Source: Providencia rettgeri (lineage in GTDB: Bacteria > Pseudomonadota > Gammaproteobacteria > Enterobacterales > Enterobacteriaceae). Taken from it: a DNA stretch of 64,000 nucleotides. The stretch covers positions 1,054,001 to 1,118,000 of the forward strand of contig NZ_CP059348.1 in the NCBI RefSeq assembly GCF_013702265.1, written 5' to 3'. Positions within the stretch are counted from its first letter, which is position 1, and the number at the start of each line of letters is the position of its first letter. The notes below the pieces were generated by a model, which saw only the letters and a program-made list of their open reading frames with translations, had not been told where the DNA came from and searched no databases. Both the position numbers and the translations under genes were made by a program. This document shows, one piece after another, positions 25,421 to 34,202 of this stretch.

Positions 25421-26785
25421 ATGGCTAATAAGATAGAACATCTGGAAGTGCTCGCCAGAGAAATAGAAAAATATGCGGGCGGGTTTGAAAACGTGGGTAC
25501 CTTAACCCACTGTATGACGCGTATCCGTCTGGTTTTAAAAGATAATAGTAAATTTGATGCAGATGCACTCAAGCAAGTGGAAGGCGTGAAGGGCGTTGTC
25601 TTTAACGGTGAACAACAGCAAGTGATTGTGGGTATGGGGACGGCGGCGAAAGTCTTCTCTGTGATGAATAAAAGAATGCAAAACAGCGGTGTAGCGAATG
25701 ATGAAAGTACGCCATCAGCGCCAGAGAAAAAATCGTTCTCTATCCGCCGTATGCTGAATACATTAGCCGCAATTTTTGTCCCAACCATTCCCGCGCTAAT
25801 TGGTTGCGGTCTAATTATGGGGCTGATTAATATTGTGCGTTTAGTGGCGCCGGGAGTGGTTGAGCAGTTCCCAGAGCTGTTTAAGTTATTAAAGCTGATC
25901 GGTAGCGCCGTGTTTACTTATTTATCTATCATGATTGGGGTAAATACCGCGAAAGAGTTAGGCGCATCTACATCAATAGGTGCGGTGATGGCAGGGCTTT
26001 TAGCGATGCCAGGCTTGGCCGATATCACCTTATTTGGTGAAAAACTCCAACCAAATAGCGGCGGAATTTTCGCGGTGCTGATGGTGGTGGTGTTCTCCTC
26101 TAAATTTGAAGTGTGGTTTAGAGGTATCATCAAAGAGAGTTTGGATCTGATTGTGACGCCATTTGTGACGATTTTAGTCTCAGCAATGGTGGCGTTAGTC
26201 GTCTTCCAACCTGCGGGTCATTATCTGAACCAAGTGTTGGCGCAAGGGGTTTCTGTGGCGTTGCTGAGTAGTGGCGGCGGGGCAGTCGCAACGGGCGGTA
26301 TCTTAGGTGGCAGCTTCCTGTTCTTATTATTAACTGGTCTGCACCAAGGTTTGATCCCCATTCACGCGGAAATCCTACAAACTTTTGGTTTGAACTATTT
26401 ATTCCCGATCTTAGCCATGGGCGGAATGGGACAAGTCGGTTCATGTTTCTGGGTGTTCCTGAAAACCAAGAATCAGCGTTTAAAGAAAACCTTAGTGGGG
26501 GCATTACCCGTCGGTATCTTCGGTGTGGGTGAGCCATTACTGTTCGGGGTTTCCTTACCGCTGGGTAAACCGTTTATTGCAGGCTGTATCGGTGGGGCCG
26601 CGGGCGGTGCGCTGATGGCGTTCTTCCATGTGGGTATTATCATTCCATTTGGTACCGCGGGTTTATCCTTAATTCCGCTGGTGGGTGATGGGCAAATTCT
26701 GGATTTTCTGATTGCGGTAGCAGGCGCATGGATTGTCGGTTTCATTGCCAGTATGATAATAGGCTTCAACGATCCAGAAAAATAA
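25421..26785 (+). CDS. murP: PTS MurNAc-type EIIBC component
   Basis: 454 aa. EIIB domain at about 1-80 with the phosphorylated Cys in THCMTRIRLVLKD (about residue 31) and GVVFNGEQQQVIVG. A linker follows (about 85-105), then an EIIC domain of about ten membrane helices (from IFVPTIPALIGCGLIMGLIN near 120). It carries FGVGEPLLFGVSLPLGKP (about 367-384), the sugar-contact GEP motif of the glucose superfamily. No EIIA domain is fused, as in E. coli MurP, which uses the glucose EIIA. Imports and phosphorylates MurNAc. Specificity rests on the murQ and murR neighbours. Confidence 0.92.
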   Translation: MANKIEHLEVLAREIEKYAGGFENVGTLTHCMTRIRLVLKDNSKFDADALKQVEGVKGVVFNGEQQQVIVGMGTAAKVFSVMNKRMQNSGVANDESTPSAPEKKSFSIRRMLNTLAAIFVPTIPALIGCGLIMGLINIVRLVAPGVVEQFPELFKLLKLIGSAVFTYLSIMIGVNTAKELGASTSIGAVMAGLLAMPGLADITLFGEKLQPNSGGIFAVLMVVVFSSKFEVWFRGIIKESLDLIVTPFVTILVSAMVALVVFQPAGHYLNQVLAQGVSVALLSSGGGAVATGGILGGSFLFLLLTGLHQGLIPIHAEILQTFGLNYLFPILAMGGMGQVGSCFWVFLKTKNQRLKKTLVGALPVGIFGVGEPLLFGVSLPLGKPFIAGCIGGAAGGALMAFFHVGIIIPFGTAGLSLIPLVGDGQILDFLIAVAGAWIVGFIASMIIGFNDPEK

Positions 26786-26800
26786 TAAGAAGGTATAGCC

Positions 26801-27643
26801 ATGTCAGCACTGACAGTAAAATTGGAAAGCTTATTGACGAGAGGCAAAGGCACAGAGCAGCGTATTGCAAAGTTTTTGCTGGAATATCGCGATAGCCTTG
26901 TGGCAATGAATGCCGCTGAATTGGCTCGTGAGGCTGGCGTGAGCAGTGCATCCGTCATTCGTTTTGCAAGGCAAATGGGCTACCGTGGCTATCCTGAATT
27001 TAAAGTCGATTATTTATCTGACGAGAAGCAACACAAAGCGGAAAGTTTGTATGGCAATCTGAGCCGTAATGATGATACGGCTCAGATTATCGCTAAATCT
27101 GGGCAGTTATTTATTAGCGCCATTGAAAAATCTTTAGAACTGTTAGAGCCCGCCGCGGTTGATGCCGTCGCGCAAAAATTGGTTGAAGCCAAGCGCATTG
27201 TGCTATTTGGTATTGGCTCGTCAGCGATTGTGGCGAATGATATTTTCCATAAACTTATTCGCGTTAATAAATCGGCGTTATTTAGCCCTGACTTGCATGT
27301 GCAATTGAGCTATTCGGCAAATTTAGGTGAAGGGGATCTCGCCATCGCCGTGACAGCAAGGGGCAATACGCCAGAAATTAACCGAATGCTGAAGTCGGCA
27401 CATGAAAATGGCTGTACGACGATTGCTTTAACGCGCTTTGGGCAAGATGATGCGGCGCGTCTCGCGGATTTAACGCTGCCATATTACTATGATGAACAAC
27501 ACTCTCAGCTGGGAGTGATCACGCCTCAAGTGTTGCAGATGGTGATATTCGATACGCTATTTTTCAAATATTTAACCCTTGCCAATGAAGATGCAGACAT
27601 CGCATTGCAAAAAGGTCGACAAGCCGTTACTCAGGCAGGATAA
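26801..27643 (+). CDS. murR: RpiR-family regulator MurR
   Basis: 280 aa, 15 bp after murP with AAGG-type ribosome site. N-terminal RpiR helix-turn-helix (about 1-77), with ELAREAGVSSASVIRFARQM as the recognition part and GYRGYPEFK as the family's end mark. C-terminal SIS domain (from about 128): RIVLFGIGSSAIVANDIF and AVTARGNTPEI bind the effector sugar phosphate, MurNAc-6-phosphate in the E. coli repressor. In E. coli murR is transcribed away from murQP; here it is the third gene of the same operon, so the repressor would be autoregulated through the site upstream of murQ. Confidence 0.88.
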   Translation: MSALTVKLESLLTRGKGTEQRIAKFLLEYRDSLVAMNAAELAREAGVSSASVIRFARQMGYRGYPEFKVDYLSDEKQHKAESLYGNLSRNDDTAQIIAKSGQLFISAIEKSLELLEPAAVDAVAQKLVEAKRIVLFGIGSSAIVANDIFHKLIRVNKSALFSPDLHVQLSYSANLGEGDLAIAVTARGNTPEINRMLKSAHENGCTTIALTRFGQDDAARLADLTLPYYYDEQHSQLGVITPQVLQMVIFDTLFFKYLTLANEDADIALQKGRQAVTQAG

Positions 27644-27649
27644 ACCACC

Positions 27650-28432
27650 ATGATTGTCACAGAGTTAGCCATCGGCGCACTGATTGGCTTGATTATAAGC
27701 ACAACCGGTGTGGGCGGTGGTGTGATTGTTTTACCCATACTGACTTACTTTTTTGGGCTTAATGCCTTAGCCGCAGTGGCAACTGCTAACTTTCTCTCTA
27801 TGTTGATGAAGGTCTCTTCGTCATACATGCATTTTCGCTTAGGCAATATTCCACTAAAAGGGGCATTGATAGTTTTGGCGATTATGTTGCCAAGTACGTT
27901 TTTATCCAGCCTGTTTGTGACGTGGCTAGGCAGTATCCCTGCTTATGAAAAACAGGTGGAGTGGGGCATTAATGTGTTGGTCTCCGCTGCCATTATTTTT
28001 TCATTGTATTTATTTATTCAACGGATGTTTTTTGCTAATCCGCGTAAAAAAGTTGCCGTGAAAGAAAATCAATTGAAAGCGATGGCAATCCCAGCGGTAT
28101 TGGCGGGGATAGTATTAGGTGCAACAGGGGTTGGCGGCGGAGTCGTGGTTCTGCCAATGTTATTGCGTTATATGGATTTAAATATCAAGCAAGCCATTGG
28201 TACATCGATTGTGGTGACGACCGTGTTATCAGGCTCTTCGGCGCTAGCTTATGCGCAAGATGGTCACACGGATTTAAAACTGGCATTAATTTTGTGTGCA
28301 GGGGCACTGTTAGTGATGCCGCTGGCAAAATATTTACTGGTGAAATTGTCTGAACGGACTTTCCAATATATTACGTTACTGCTGATTTTATGCAGTGCGG
28401 TGATGATGACTTGGAAAGTAATTATGCCGTAA
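27650..28432 (+). CDS. TauE/SafE family membrane exporter
   Basis: 260-aa integral membrane protein with about eight helices in two homologous halves. Each half opens with a small-residue Gly motif: TTGVGGGVIVLPIL (about 19-32) and GATGVGGGVVVLPML (about 167-181). These are diagnostic of the TauE/SafE (DUF81) family of putative anion (sulfite, sulfoacetate, other organic acids) exporters. It begins 6 bp after murR, so it is translated from the same message. A role in exporting D-lactate or another product of MurNAc breakdown would fit but is only inferred. Confidence 0.88.
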   Translation: MIVTELAIGALIGLIISTTGVGGGVIVLPILTYFFGLNALAAVATANFLSMLMKVSSSYMHFRLGNIPLKGALIVLAIMLPSTFLSSLFVTWLGSIPAYEKQVEWGINVLVSAAIIFSLYLFIQRMFFANPRKKVAVKENQLKAMAIPAVLAGIVLGATGVGGGVVVLPMLLRYMDLNIKQAIGTSIVVTTVLSGSSALAYAQDGHTDLKLALILCAGALLVMPLAKYLLVKLSERTFQYITLLLILCSAVMMTWKVIMP

Positions 28433-28904
28433 AGATGAAATAATTATTTTTCTTGCTCGCCAACGTTCTTTCATTAGTCTGAAATTGATAGTTTAAATAT
28501 GGTTATATTTAAACTATCAATGTTATTTTTCATTTGCTCCCCATCTAAAAAAGAAAATCAATTTTTAATATAAAAATAAATATAATTGATTTTTTATTTG
28601 TTTAATTGAAAAGATATTATCATTAATAAAATGTTGGTCTATAATCAATTTTGATTTATTAATAATGAGTCTATTTTTGATTTTCATGGAGTGGTTTTTA
28701 TTATTGAATTTTAATTCATGGCGCTATCTTTTTTGTATGTGTAATAATTGATGTTGTTTCTTTGTTTTAAACAATTGATATTGAATTAGATGCTCTTATA
28801 AAGATACGGTTTTTAATTAATTTAAAATTGCGATTTGTATTTTGGAAAACATGTTATTTATTTTTCAAGAGTATTGAAAAGCATCAATCCCAAATGATTA
28901 TATT
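28433..28904. other. AT-rich intergenic region
   Basis: About 470 bp with no gene. A 17-bp perfect inverted repeat at 28484-28521 is the only feature. The remainder is strongly AT-rich and probably contains the promoter of the unknown gene at 28905. Confidence 0.6.
28484..28521 (+). terminator. Perfect 17-bp stem hairpin after the mur operon
   Basis: Arms 28484-28500 and 28505-28521 are exact reverse complements around a GGTT loop and are followed by GTTATTTTTC. Likely the terminator of murQPR-tauE, though the stem is AT-rich and unusually long. Confidence 0.6.
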
Positions 28905-29453
28905 ATGAAATATCAGTTAACCCATACGTATAGCCGTTCAACACAGTTTTATGGTGTTGAAACAAATTTAAGCCTAGATCAATTTCAACAAGCTTGTGCT
29001 TATATTCAGTTAATTAGAGATAAGCTCCCGAGTTTTTCATCTTCGGATGATTGCCTAGTTGAGTGTGAAATTCTTTTTCTTCTTCAGATGTTTTATGGCG
29101 TCATGCCATTATATGAAAATAGTGAATTAGATGCGATTGTTGATGTTCACCATAACTGGGAATGTTATGTCATTGGTGGGAATTTGGCGTTAATAAACCA
29201 ATATGCGATATGTAATGCAAGCATTATTATGCTGGAATTTCTTCGCTATAAATTACAGACAAAACTCAATATTGATTCTAATGAAAAAATAAAAGTTGAT
29301 TTAGCTCGGATAGATTCCTTATTAAGCGGCCATTTTTTAAAAAAAGAATGGGAATTGAGAGATGTTTATGGAAATGATCTTACGGGTATTCAATTTTTAA
29401 TAAGCGATAAAGTTGAATTAATCTCTAAAGAACCGACAGAAGCTGAAATCTAG
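28905..29453 (+). CDS. Hypothetical protein, 182 aa
   Basis: I do not recognise this gene. The product is soluble, without signal peptide or membrane helix, rich in Leu, Ile, Asp and Ser. It has aromatic-containing segments HNWECYVIGG (about 85-94) and LKKEWELRDVYGND. The Cys residues (in QQACAY, DDCLVECEI, WECYV, YAICN) are not arranged as a metal site. Codon use is very AT-rich compared with the mur genes. There is no convincing ribosome site upstream of ATG 28905. It is followed by hairpins and the remnant of what looks like an IS3-type element. Probably an accessory gene; it could be a phage- or plasmid-derived orphan. Confidence 0.6.
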   Translation: MKYQLTHTYSRSTQFYGVETNLSLDQFQQACAYIQLIRDKLPSFSSSDDCLVECEILFLLQMFYGVMPLYENSELDAIVDVHHNWECYVIGGNLALINQYAICNASIIMLEFLRYKLQTKLNIDSNEKIKVDLARIDSLLSGHFLKKEWELRDVYGNDLTGIQFLISDKVELISKEPTEAEI

Positions 29454-29489
29454 CCAGATGAATTTTTTAGTTTACGGAAAGTAAAAAAG

Positions 29490-29609
29490 CGTCACTCGAT
29501 GAAGTGACCCCCAATAGTTGAATAACCAATTGCTGGGGGGCTTTTTATGCCAAAATACAATCGTGATGTAAAAATTATTATTTCAATAGATGCGTATCAG
29601 AGATTCTGA
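29490..29609 (+). mobile_element. Probable decayed left end of an IS3-type insertion sequence
   Basis: GTGACCCCCAATAGTTG (29505-29521 region) followed by CAATTGCTGGGGGG and a CTTTTTATG start resembles the left terminus and orfA start of IS3-family elements. The 20-codon frame from ATG 29547 to TGA 29609 begins MPKYNRDVKI, like IS3-family orfA proteins, and then breaks off. No transposase body or right end was seen. Alternatively the G/C hairpin is simply a terminator of the upstream gene. Confidence 0.4.
29506..29545 (+). terminator. GC-rich hairpin with T-run
   Basis: CCCCCAATAGTTG pairs imperfectly with CAATTGCTGGGGG and is followed by CTTTTT. A smaller perfect stem GTCACT-CGATGA-AGTGAC (about 29491-29508) precedes it. 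Can terminate the 28905 gene irrespective of an IS origin. Confidence 0.55.
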
Positions 29610-29638
29610 GTATTTACCTTGTTGAGGTAAGCTTTATC

Positions 29639-30550
29639 TCAAAGAGTTAAAATACGCTCTGCAATTAAAGACATCAATTTCGATGCATCGACATCAGTAA
29701 TAATTTTACAATTCATCGTTTCTAAACCGTGATGAGTAACATTAGGTGTGGTAGCAAAACTATGGCCAAATAATCTTTTGGACTCATATTCAATAGTGAT
29801 TGAACCCTCAACACCTGAAAAAATTTCAGGGTGAATTAGGTAGGCAATAACGCAGGGGTCATGAAGGAAAGGATCAAATTCGGCATATCTTCGGCACATT
29901 TCTGCCACGGTCTGAGCAATAACACCCCCTTTTTCCAAAGCAGTACACAAACCCGCTCTTATATCAGCTTTGCTTGTTACATCCAAACCAAGCATAGTGA
30001 TATGCCGCGCACTATCAAAAACAATATGAGCAGCATGAGGATCGACATAAAAATTAAACTCAGCGGCTGGTGTTATATTTCCTTGTGTAAATGCAGCGCC
30101 CCCCATGACAACAATATCTTTTACATTATCAACTAATTTTGGTTCTTTAATGATAGCTAAAGCAATATTGGTGAGGGAGGCTATTGTGCATAATGTTATT
30201 TCACCAGGATTTGACATGACAGAATCAATAATAAAATCTACCGCGTGACCAGAATCATTGTGGTGCTCAGATTCAGGTAGGAGTACCCCAGCTAGCCCAT
30301 CTGAACCATGAACATTAGTTTTATTTCCGGTTTTGCTCATTAATGGACGATCACAGCCTTTAGCGAGAGGAATATCTAACCTATTCGCTAATGTCAGTAA
30401 TTTTTTTGCATTACAGTGAACCTTTTCTAACTCTACATTCCCAGCGACTGTCGTTATCCCGATTATTTCTATTTCAGGTGATGCCATAGCGAGAAAAATA
30501 GCCACTGCATCATCAACTCCAGGATCACAATCTATTATTATTTTATGCAT
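29639..30550 (-). CDS. Inosine-uridine-preferring nucleoside hydrolase
   Basis: 303 aa, IU-nucleoside hydrolase family. The calcium-binding N-terminus is MHKIIIDCDPGVDDAVAIFL (DxDxxxDD). The middle has NVHGSDGLAG, then TLCTIASLTNIALAI, IVVMGGAAFTQGNITPAAEF with NFYVDPHAAH, and the active-site His-Asp in DPFLHDPCVIAYL near residue 225-237. It cleaves nucleosides to base and ribose in the cytoplasm. The three E. coli paralogues RihA, RihB and RihC are similar, and I cannot decide which it matches. It is monocistronic, with no associated transporter nearby. Confidence 0.92.
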   Translation of the reverse strand: MHKIIIDCDPGVDDAVAIFLAMASPEIEIIGITTVAGNVELEKVHCNAKKLLTLANRLDIPLAKGCDRPLMSKTGNKTNVHGSDGLAGVLLPESEHHNDSGHAVDFIIDSVMSNPGEITLCTIASLTNIALAIIKEPKLVDNVKDIVVMGGAAFTQGNITPAAEFNFYVDPHAAHIVFDSARHITMLGLDVTSKADIRAGLCTALEKGGVIAQTVAEMCRRYAEFDPFLHDPCVIAYLIHPEIFSGVEGSITIEYESKRLFGHSFATTPNVTHHGLETMNCKIITDVDASKLMSLIAERILTL

Positions 30551-31156
30551 TTTTACTCCTTGATTTATATTTTATTAATTAGAAAGGTGAAAGTATTAAT
30601 AATTAAATCTAAAGGTTATATTTAAATAATCTGGTTTTAGAACGTATGAAAGCTAAAGATAGAAGAGTTGCAAGAATCAAAATAGAGAAAATCTACCTAA
30701 TGAGATCTTTTTGGTTAAAATTGCGACTTTAATAAGTTATATAGATTATCAGAAATTGAAGTTTAAAATTAACGTGTTATTGCGTAAATAATTGCATGAA
30801 TGATTAAAATCTAACGATATTGAAATATATTAATCTAAAAGATGCTGTTTTGTTGATCATTTTTTAAAGGATAACCCTAGAAATGTGAATTTCATCGCAT
30901 TTATCAACTATTTATCGGGCGGGGTTATTTTTTTCATGAGGAAATAAAACGTAAATCAAGAGAAATCAAATAGTATTATATTTTGTTTTTAATGGCTGAT
31001 TTTAATTAATCAGCTGGGTATTTTTATTCAAAATAGGGAGGCGTTGTCTATTTACCTGTTTTCTACAAAGAATACTCTTTTACATTCATGTTCGTGTGAA
31101 CAAGAATAAATAGCATGTCTTTTTCTGCTTGATTAATCGTAATAACTAACAAAAGG
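30551..31156. other. AT-rich intergenic region
   Basis: About 600 bp between the nucleoside hydrolase start and the yaaU 3' end, with no gene. Contains a perfect stem GCTGATT - TTAATT - AATCAGC (30995-31014) and a smaller dyad around TGTTCGTGTGAACA (31089-31102). Either may help end yaaU transcripts, though neither has a good T-run on the minus strand. Confidence 0.6.
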
Positions 31157-32479
31157 CTATTTTCTTTTCACTATGCTCATCTTGGAGGTTTGCGCTAGAG
31201 TTAACCCTTTGGTTTCTGGCGCAAATAGGATAGAAACCACTAAGCCAACTAACGAAACGCCTGCCCCCATGAGTACCACATGGCTAATGCCATATTCGTG
31301 AATAAAGACAGGCAGTGCCCACGTTGAAAAAATGGTTCCGATGCGGCTTATGGACATAATCACGCCAACAGCGGAAGCGCGAATATCGGTCGGGAAAAGT
31401 TCGTTCGGATATAGCCATTGTAATATCCCTGGCCCGCCAGAAAAAAAAGCGTAGATACCGAACATAATGATCACCAAGCAGATCCCTAGGTTGGAGAATA
31501 AACCGAGGATCGCCAGTGCGCAGGTCATAATCGCAAAGCTGCCTATCAGTAATGGCCTTCTGCCCATTCGGTTGAGCCAATACATTGCAGGTAAACAGCC
31601 GAGCATAAAGAATAGGCTAATGACGACATTGCCGAGCGCGGCATTTTTCCCTTGATCCCAACCAAGTTCCCCGACAATTTGTGGGCCAAATGTGTAAATG
31701 GCAAACATAGGGATCACTTGGCAAGTCCAAATCGTCGCGGTGAATAAGACAAAGGAGAAGTGTCGTTTGGTAAAAATATCGATAAAGCGGGTTTTCTTTT
31801 GTTCTTCTGCCTCAAATACCACAGGTTGACCAAATAATTTGGTCATCATCTTTTGGCATTCTTGATGTCGGCCTTTGCGGATCAGCCAAAGTGGCGATTC
31901 AGGTAAATCAAAGCGACCGATTAAAATCACGATGCAGGGGATTACGGCACTACCGAGCATCCAGCGCCAGCCACCTTCAATATCATATAAAGCATAACCC
32001 ACAAGGTTGGCGCAAGTGGCGCCGACGTACCACATTGCCGCAATAAACCCGACAGCAAAAGCGCGCTGTTTAGTATTAGAGAACTCGGTGATCATCGACG
32101 TGGCTATCGGGTAGTCAGCCCCGATGACAATGCCAATTAAAAAGCGCATTAGCAGAAGCTGTAAAGGCGTTGAAACAAACATCGTGGCGACGGAGATTGC
32201 ACCAATGGCCACAATATCAATCAGGAACATTTTACGGCGACCGACTTGGTCGCAGATATAGCCAAATAAAGAGGTACCGATAAACAGCCCCGCTAACGTG
32301 GCCGCACCGAGTAAACCAATCCACTCATTACTTAAATTAAGTACTGGAGTGAGCTGCTCTAAGGCAACGCCAATGAGGACTAATACGTAACCGTCAAGAA
32401 AAGGCCCACCGCTGCCCCACAACATAATGCGGCGGTGGACTGAGGAAAACTGGATGTCATCAAAGCTTTTAGGTTGCAT
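31157..32479 (-). CDS. yaaU: MFS transporter YaaU
   Basis: About 440 aa from the second ATG (32479, MQPKSFDDIQFSSVHRRIM), which has AGGTAA upstream and matches the N-terminus I recall for E. coli YaaU; the first ATG (32494) lacks a ribosome site. Twelve-helix major facilitator of the sugar-porter branch: GYICDQVGRRK after helix 2, PESPLWLIRKGR after helix 6, WLNRMGRRPLL, and PNELFPTDIRASAVG before helix 10. The same yaaU gene ends the fixABCX group in E. coli. The substrate is unknown; a carnitine-related or other acid substrate is inferred from linkage. Confidence 0.9.
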   Translation of the reverse strand: MQPKSFDDIQFSSVHRRIMLWGSGGPFLDGYVLVLIGVALEQLTPVLNLSNEWIGLLGAATLAGLFIGTSLFGYICDQVGRRKMFLIDIVAIGAISVATMFVSTPLQLLLMRFLIGIVIGADYPIATSMITEFSNTKQRAFAVGFIAAMWYVGATCANLVGYALYDIEGGWRWMLGSAVIPCIVILIGRFDLPESPLWLIRKGRHQECQKMMTKLFGQPVVFEAEEQKKTRFIDIFTKRHFSFVLFTATIWTCQVIPMFAIYTFGPQIVGELGWDQGKNAALGNVVISLFFMLGCLPAMYWLNRMGRRPLLIGSFAIMTCALAILGLFSNLGICLVIIMFGIYAFFSGGPGILQWLYPNELFPTDIRASAVGVIMSISRIGTIFSTWALPVFIHEYGISHVVLMGAGVSLVGLVVSILFAPETKGLTLAQTSKMSIVKRK

Positions 32480-32508
32480 AGTCGTTACCTGCATTAGCGC
32501 AATAAAAT

Positions 32509-32561
32509 AAAAAAAAGCTCTCGAAGCAACATAACTTTATGGGATAACTTCGCTTCGAGAG
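32509..32561 (-). terminator. Rho-independent terminator of fixABCX
   Basis: CTCTCGAAGC (32518-32527) pairs exactly with GCTTCGAGAG (32552-32561). On the minus strand the stem is followed by CTTTTTTTT. It lies between fixX and yaaU, so yaaU needs readthrough or its own promoter. Confidence 0.85.
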
Positions 32562-32576
32562 TAAGCGCTAGCTATA

Positions 32577-32864
32577 TCAGCCGTATCGAAACTCAATACC
32601 GAAGGTACCGCGTGGATATTCCCATTTTTCCAGTGCGCTACCAAGACCCAGAATGCGGCATGTCCCACATTCAAGACAGCCGGCATAATCAAAACGTACC
32701 GAGCCATCATCTTGTTTTTTATACAAACCTGCTGGGCAGGCTTTGGTTAATATTTCGAGTACCGCCATATCAGGTTGCTCTTTGATAACGATATGGGGGA
32801 TCTCTTCATCGACATTAAATTTGTTAATACCGAGTTTGACATCAACGTTTACGGGAGCACTCAT
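32577..32864 (-). CDS. fixX: Ferredoxin-like protein FixX
   Basis: 95-aa ferredoxin-like electron carrier. Cys ligands are seen in KACPAGLYKK and AGCLECGTCRIL, and the product ends IEFRYG as FixX proteins do. Its start codon overlaps the fixC stop (ATGA), so the two are translationally coupled. It works with FixC as the ETF-quinone-oxidoreductase-like half of the electron chain that feeds CaiA (crotonobetainyl-CoA reductase). No signal peptide, cytoplasmic. Confidence 0.95.
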   Translation of the reverse strand: MSAPVNVDVKLGINKFNVDEEIPHIVIKEQPDMAVLEILTKACPAGLYKKQDDGSVRFDYAGCLECGTCRILGLGSALEKWEYPRGTFGIEFRYG

Positions 32865-34147
32865 ATCGCTCTCACTCCTTTAATTCCGTCTTTAATTAGG
32901 TTCATAAAGCCGACTTTTTTCGCATGTTGCAGCATGGTTTTGCGCAGAGGCACTGGGGCTTCATCTGAGATGGTGAACAGTTTTTTGGCAATACCAAGTG
33001 CCATCTCCGGGTATGCGGTAAACATGCGCGGGTTATCTAAGAATTCAGGCATTCTTTGGTAGGCTTTCATATCGCGCAGTGGGCCTTGTTCCAGCAAGGT
33101 GAGGTATTCGCTTAGGCCTTGCTTGCTAAAGTCCTCTTTTTTCATTGCGCTGAGTACAGCTTGAGCTGCGGCTTCACCTGAGGCGACGGCTAAATCCATA
33201 CCGCGAATGGTAAAGCCTAAGTTCATGCACATACCTGCTGCATCCCCAGCAACAAGAACACCATCCCGAACCAGTTCAGATTGCATTTTTAAACCCGCTT
33301 CAGGCACCACATGGGCGGCGTACTCAATCATTTTTCCGCCTTCAATTAATGGTGCGACAGCAGGGTGCTGTTTAAAATCTTCGAGCATTTGTGGAACGGA
33401 TTTTTTGGCATCTTTAATGTGGTGTAGACCACACACCAGCCCTAACGAAATCGTATCTTCGTTGGTATAAAGGAAACCACCGCCCATCAGTCCATCGGTT
33501 GGCGAGCCTGCAAATAGCCACGCAACGCCCTCATTACCTTGGAGGTTGAAGCGGTTTTGTAAAACGTCTTTTGGCAGCTCAATCAGTTCTTTGACGCCGA
33601 CAGCGACATGCTCGGCACTGACGCGTTTTGTCATGCCTAATTGTTCTGCTAGAAGGGAATTTACGCCGTCGGCTAGGATCACCACTTTGGCTTCGAGTAC
33701 ATCACCGTCAGCTTCGACGCCAACGACTTTGCCATCACGTTCAACCAGTTTATCAACGCGGATCCCTGTGATGCACTGTGCGCCTGCATTTTCAGCTTGT
33801 TCAGCCAACCATGGATCCAGTTTTCCACGCAGGATGGACCATGAGGTTTCTTCGGGTTTTTGCGGGTCACCATTTTGGTAATCCACCGTCATTGCACCGG
33901 TTTCGGTCATAAAAGAGAGCTTTTCGTGGGTGATCATGCGCTCAATAGGCGCTTCTTTGGTAAACCCAGGAATGATCCGCTCTAAACTGTGAGCATACAT
34001 GCGCCCACCTGTTACGTTTTTGCCGCCCGCATAGTTTCCTCTTTCAATTAGGAGAACTTGAGCACCTTCACGGGCAAGTACCAGTGCAGCAACTGAGCCA
34101 GCTAGACCAGCTCCTACTATGATTGCATCAAAAATATCATCGGACAT
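32861..34147 (-). CDS. fixC: Flavoprotein-ubiquinone oxidoreductase-like FixC
   Basis: 428 aa. N-terminal FAD-binding motif DAIIVGAGLAGSVAALVLAR (GxGxxG) with the acidic end of strand 2 in LLIERG, and a second dinucleotide-type motif VVILADGVNS near residue 155. GDAAGMCMNLGFTIRGMDLA (about 297-316) is the FAD-ribityl signature of the GR2/ETF-QO family. It passes electrons with FixX from FixAB towards crotonobetainyl-CoA reduction. Same order and direction as in the E. coli fixABCX operon. Confidence 0.95.
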   Translation of the reverse strand: MSDDIFDAIIVGAGLAGSVAALVLAREGAQVLLIERGNYAGGKNVTGGRMYAHSLERIIPGFTKEAPIERMITHEKLSFMTETGAMTVDYQNGDPQKPEETSWSILRGKLDPWLAEQAENAGAQCITGIRVDKLVERDGKVVGVEADGDVLEAKVVILADGVNSLLAEQLGMTKRVSAEHVAVGVKELIELPKDVLQNRFNLQGNEGVAWLFAGSPTDGLMGGGFLYTNEDTISLGLVCGLHHIKDAKKSVPQMLEDFKQHPAVAPLIEGGKMIEYAAHVVPEAGLKMQSELVRDGVLVAGDAAGMCMNLGFTIRGMDLAVASGEAAAQAVLSAMKKEDFSKQGLSEYLTLLEQGPLRDMKAYQRMPEFLDNPRMFTAYPEMALGIAKKLFTISDEAPVPLRKTMLQHAKKVGFMNLIKDGIKGVRAI

Positions 34148-34202
34148 AGTGTCTCCAAACTTAATGCAGTAGTGAGGGAGTTCCCCCCACTACTTAGGAT
34201 GT

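Noticed and set aside
26130..26537. Antisense frames in murP and other genes
   Set aside because: They lie entirely opposite strong genes, lack ribosome sites and family resemblance; they are shadows of codon bias.
33546..33881. Ser/Thr-rich frame antisense to fixC
   Set aside because: Composition follows from the fixC codons on the other strand; no start signals.
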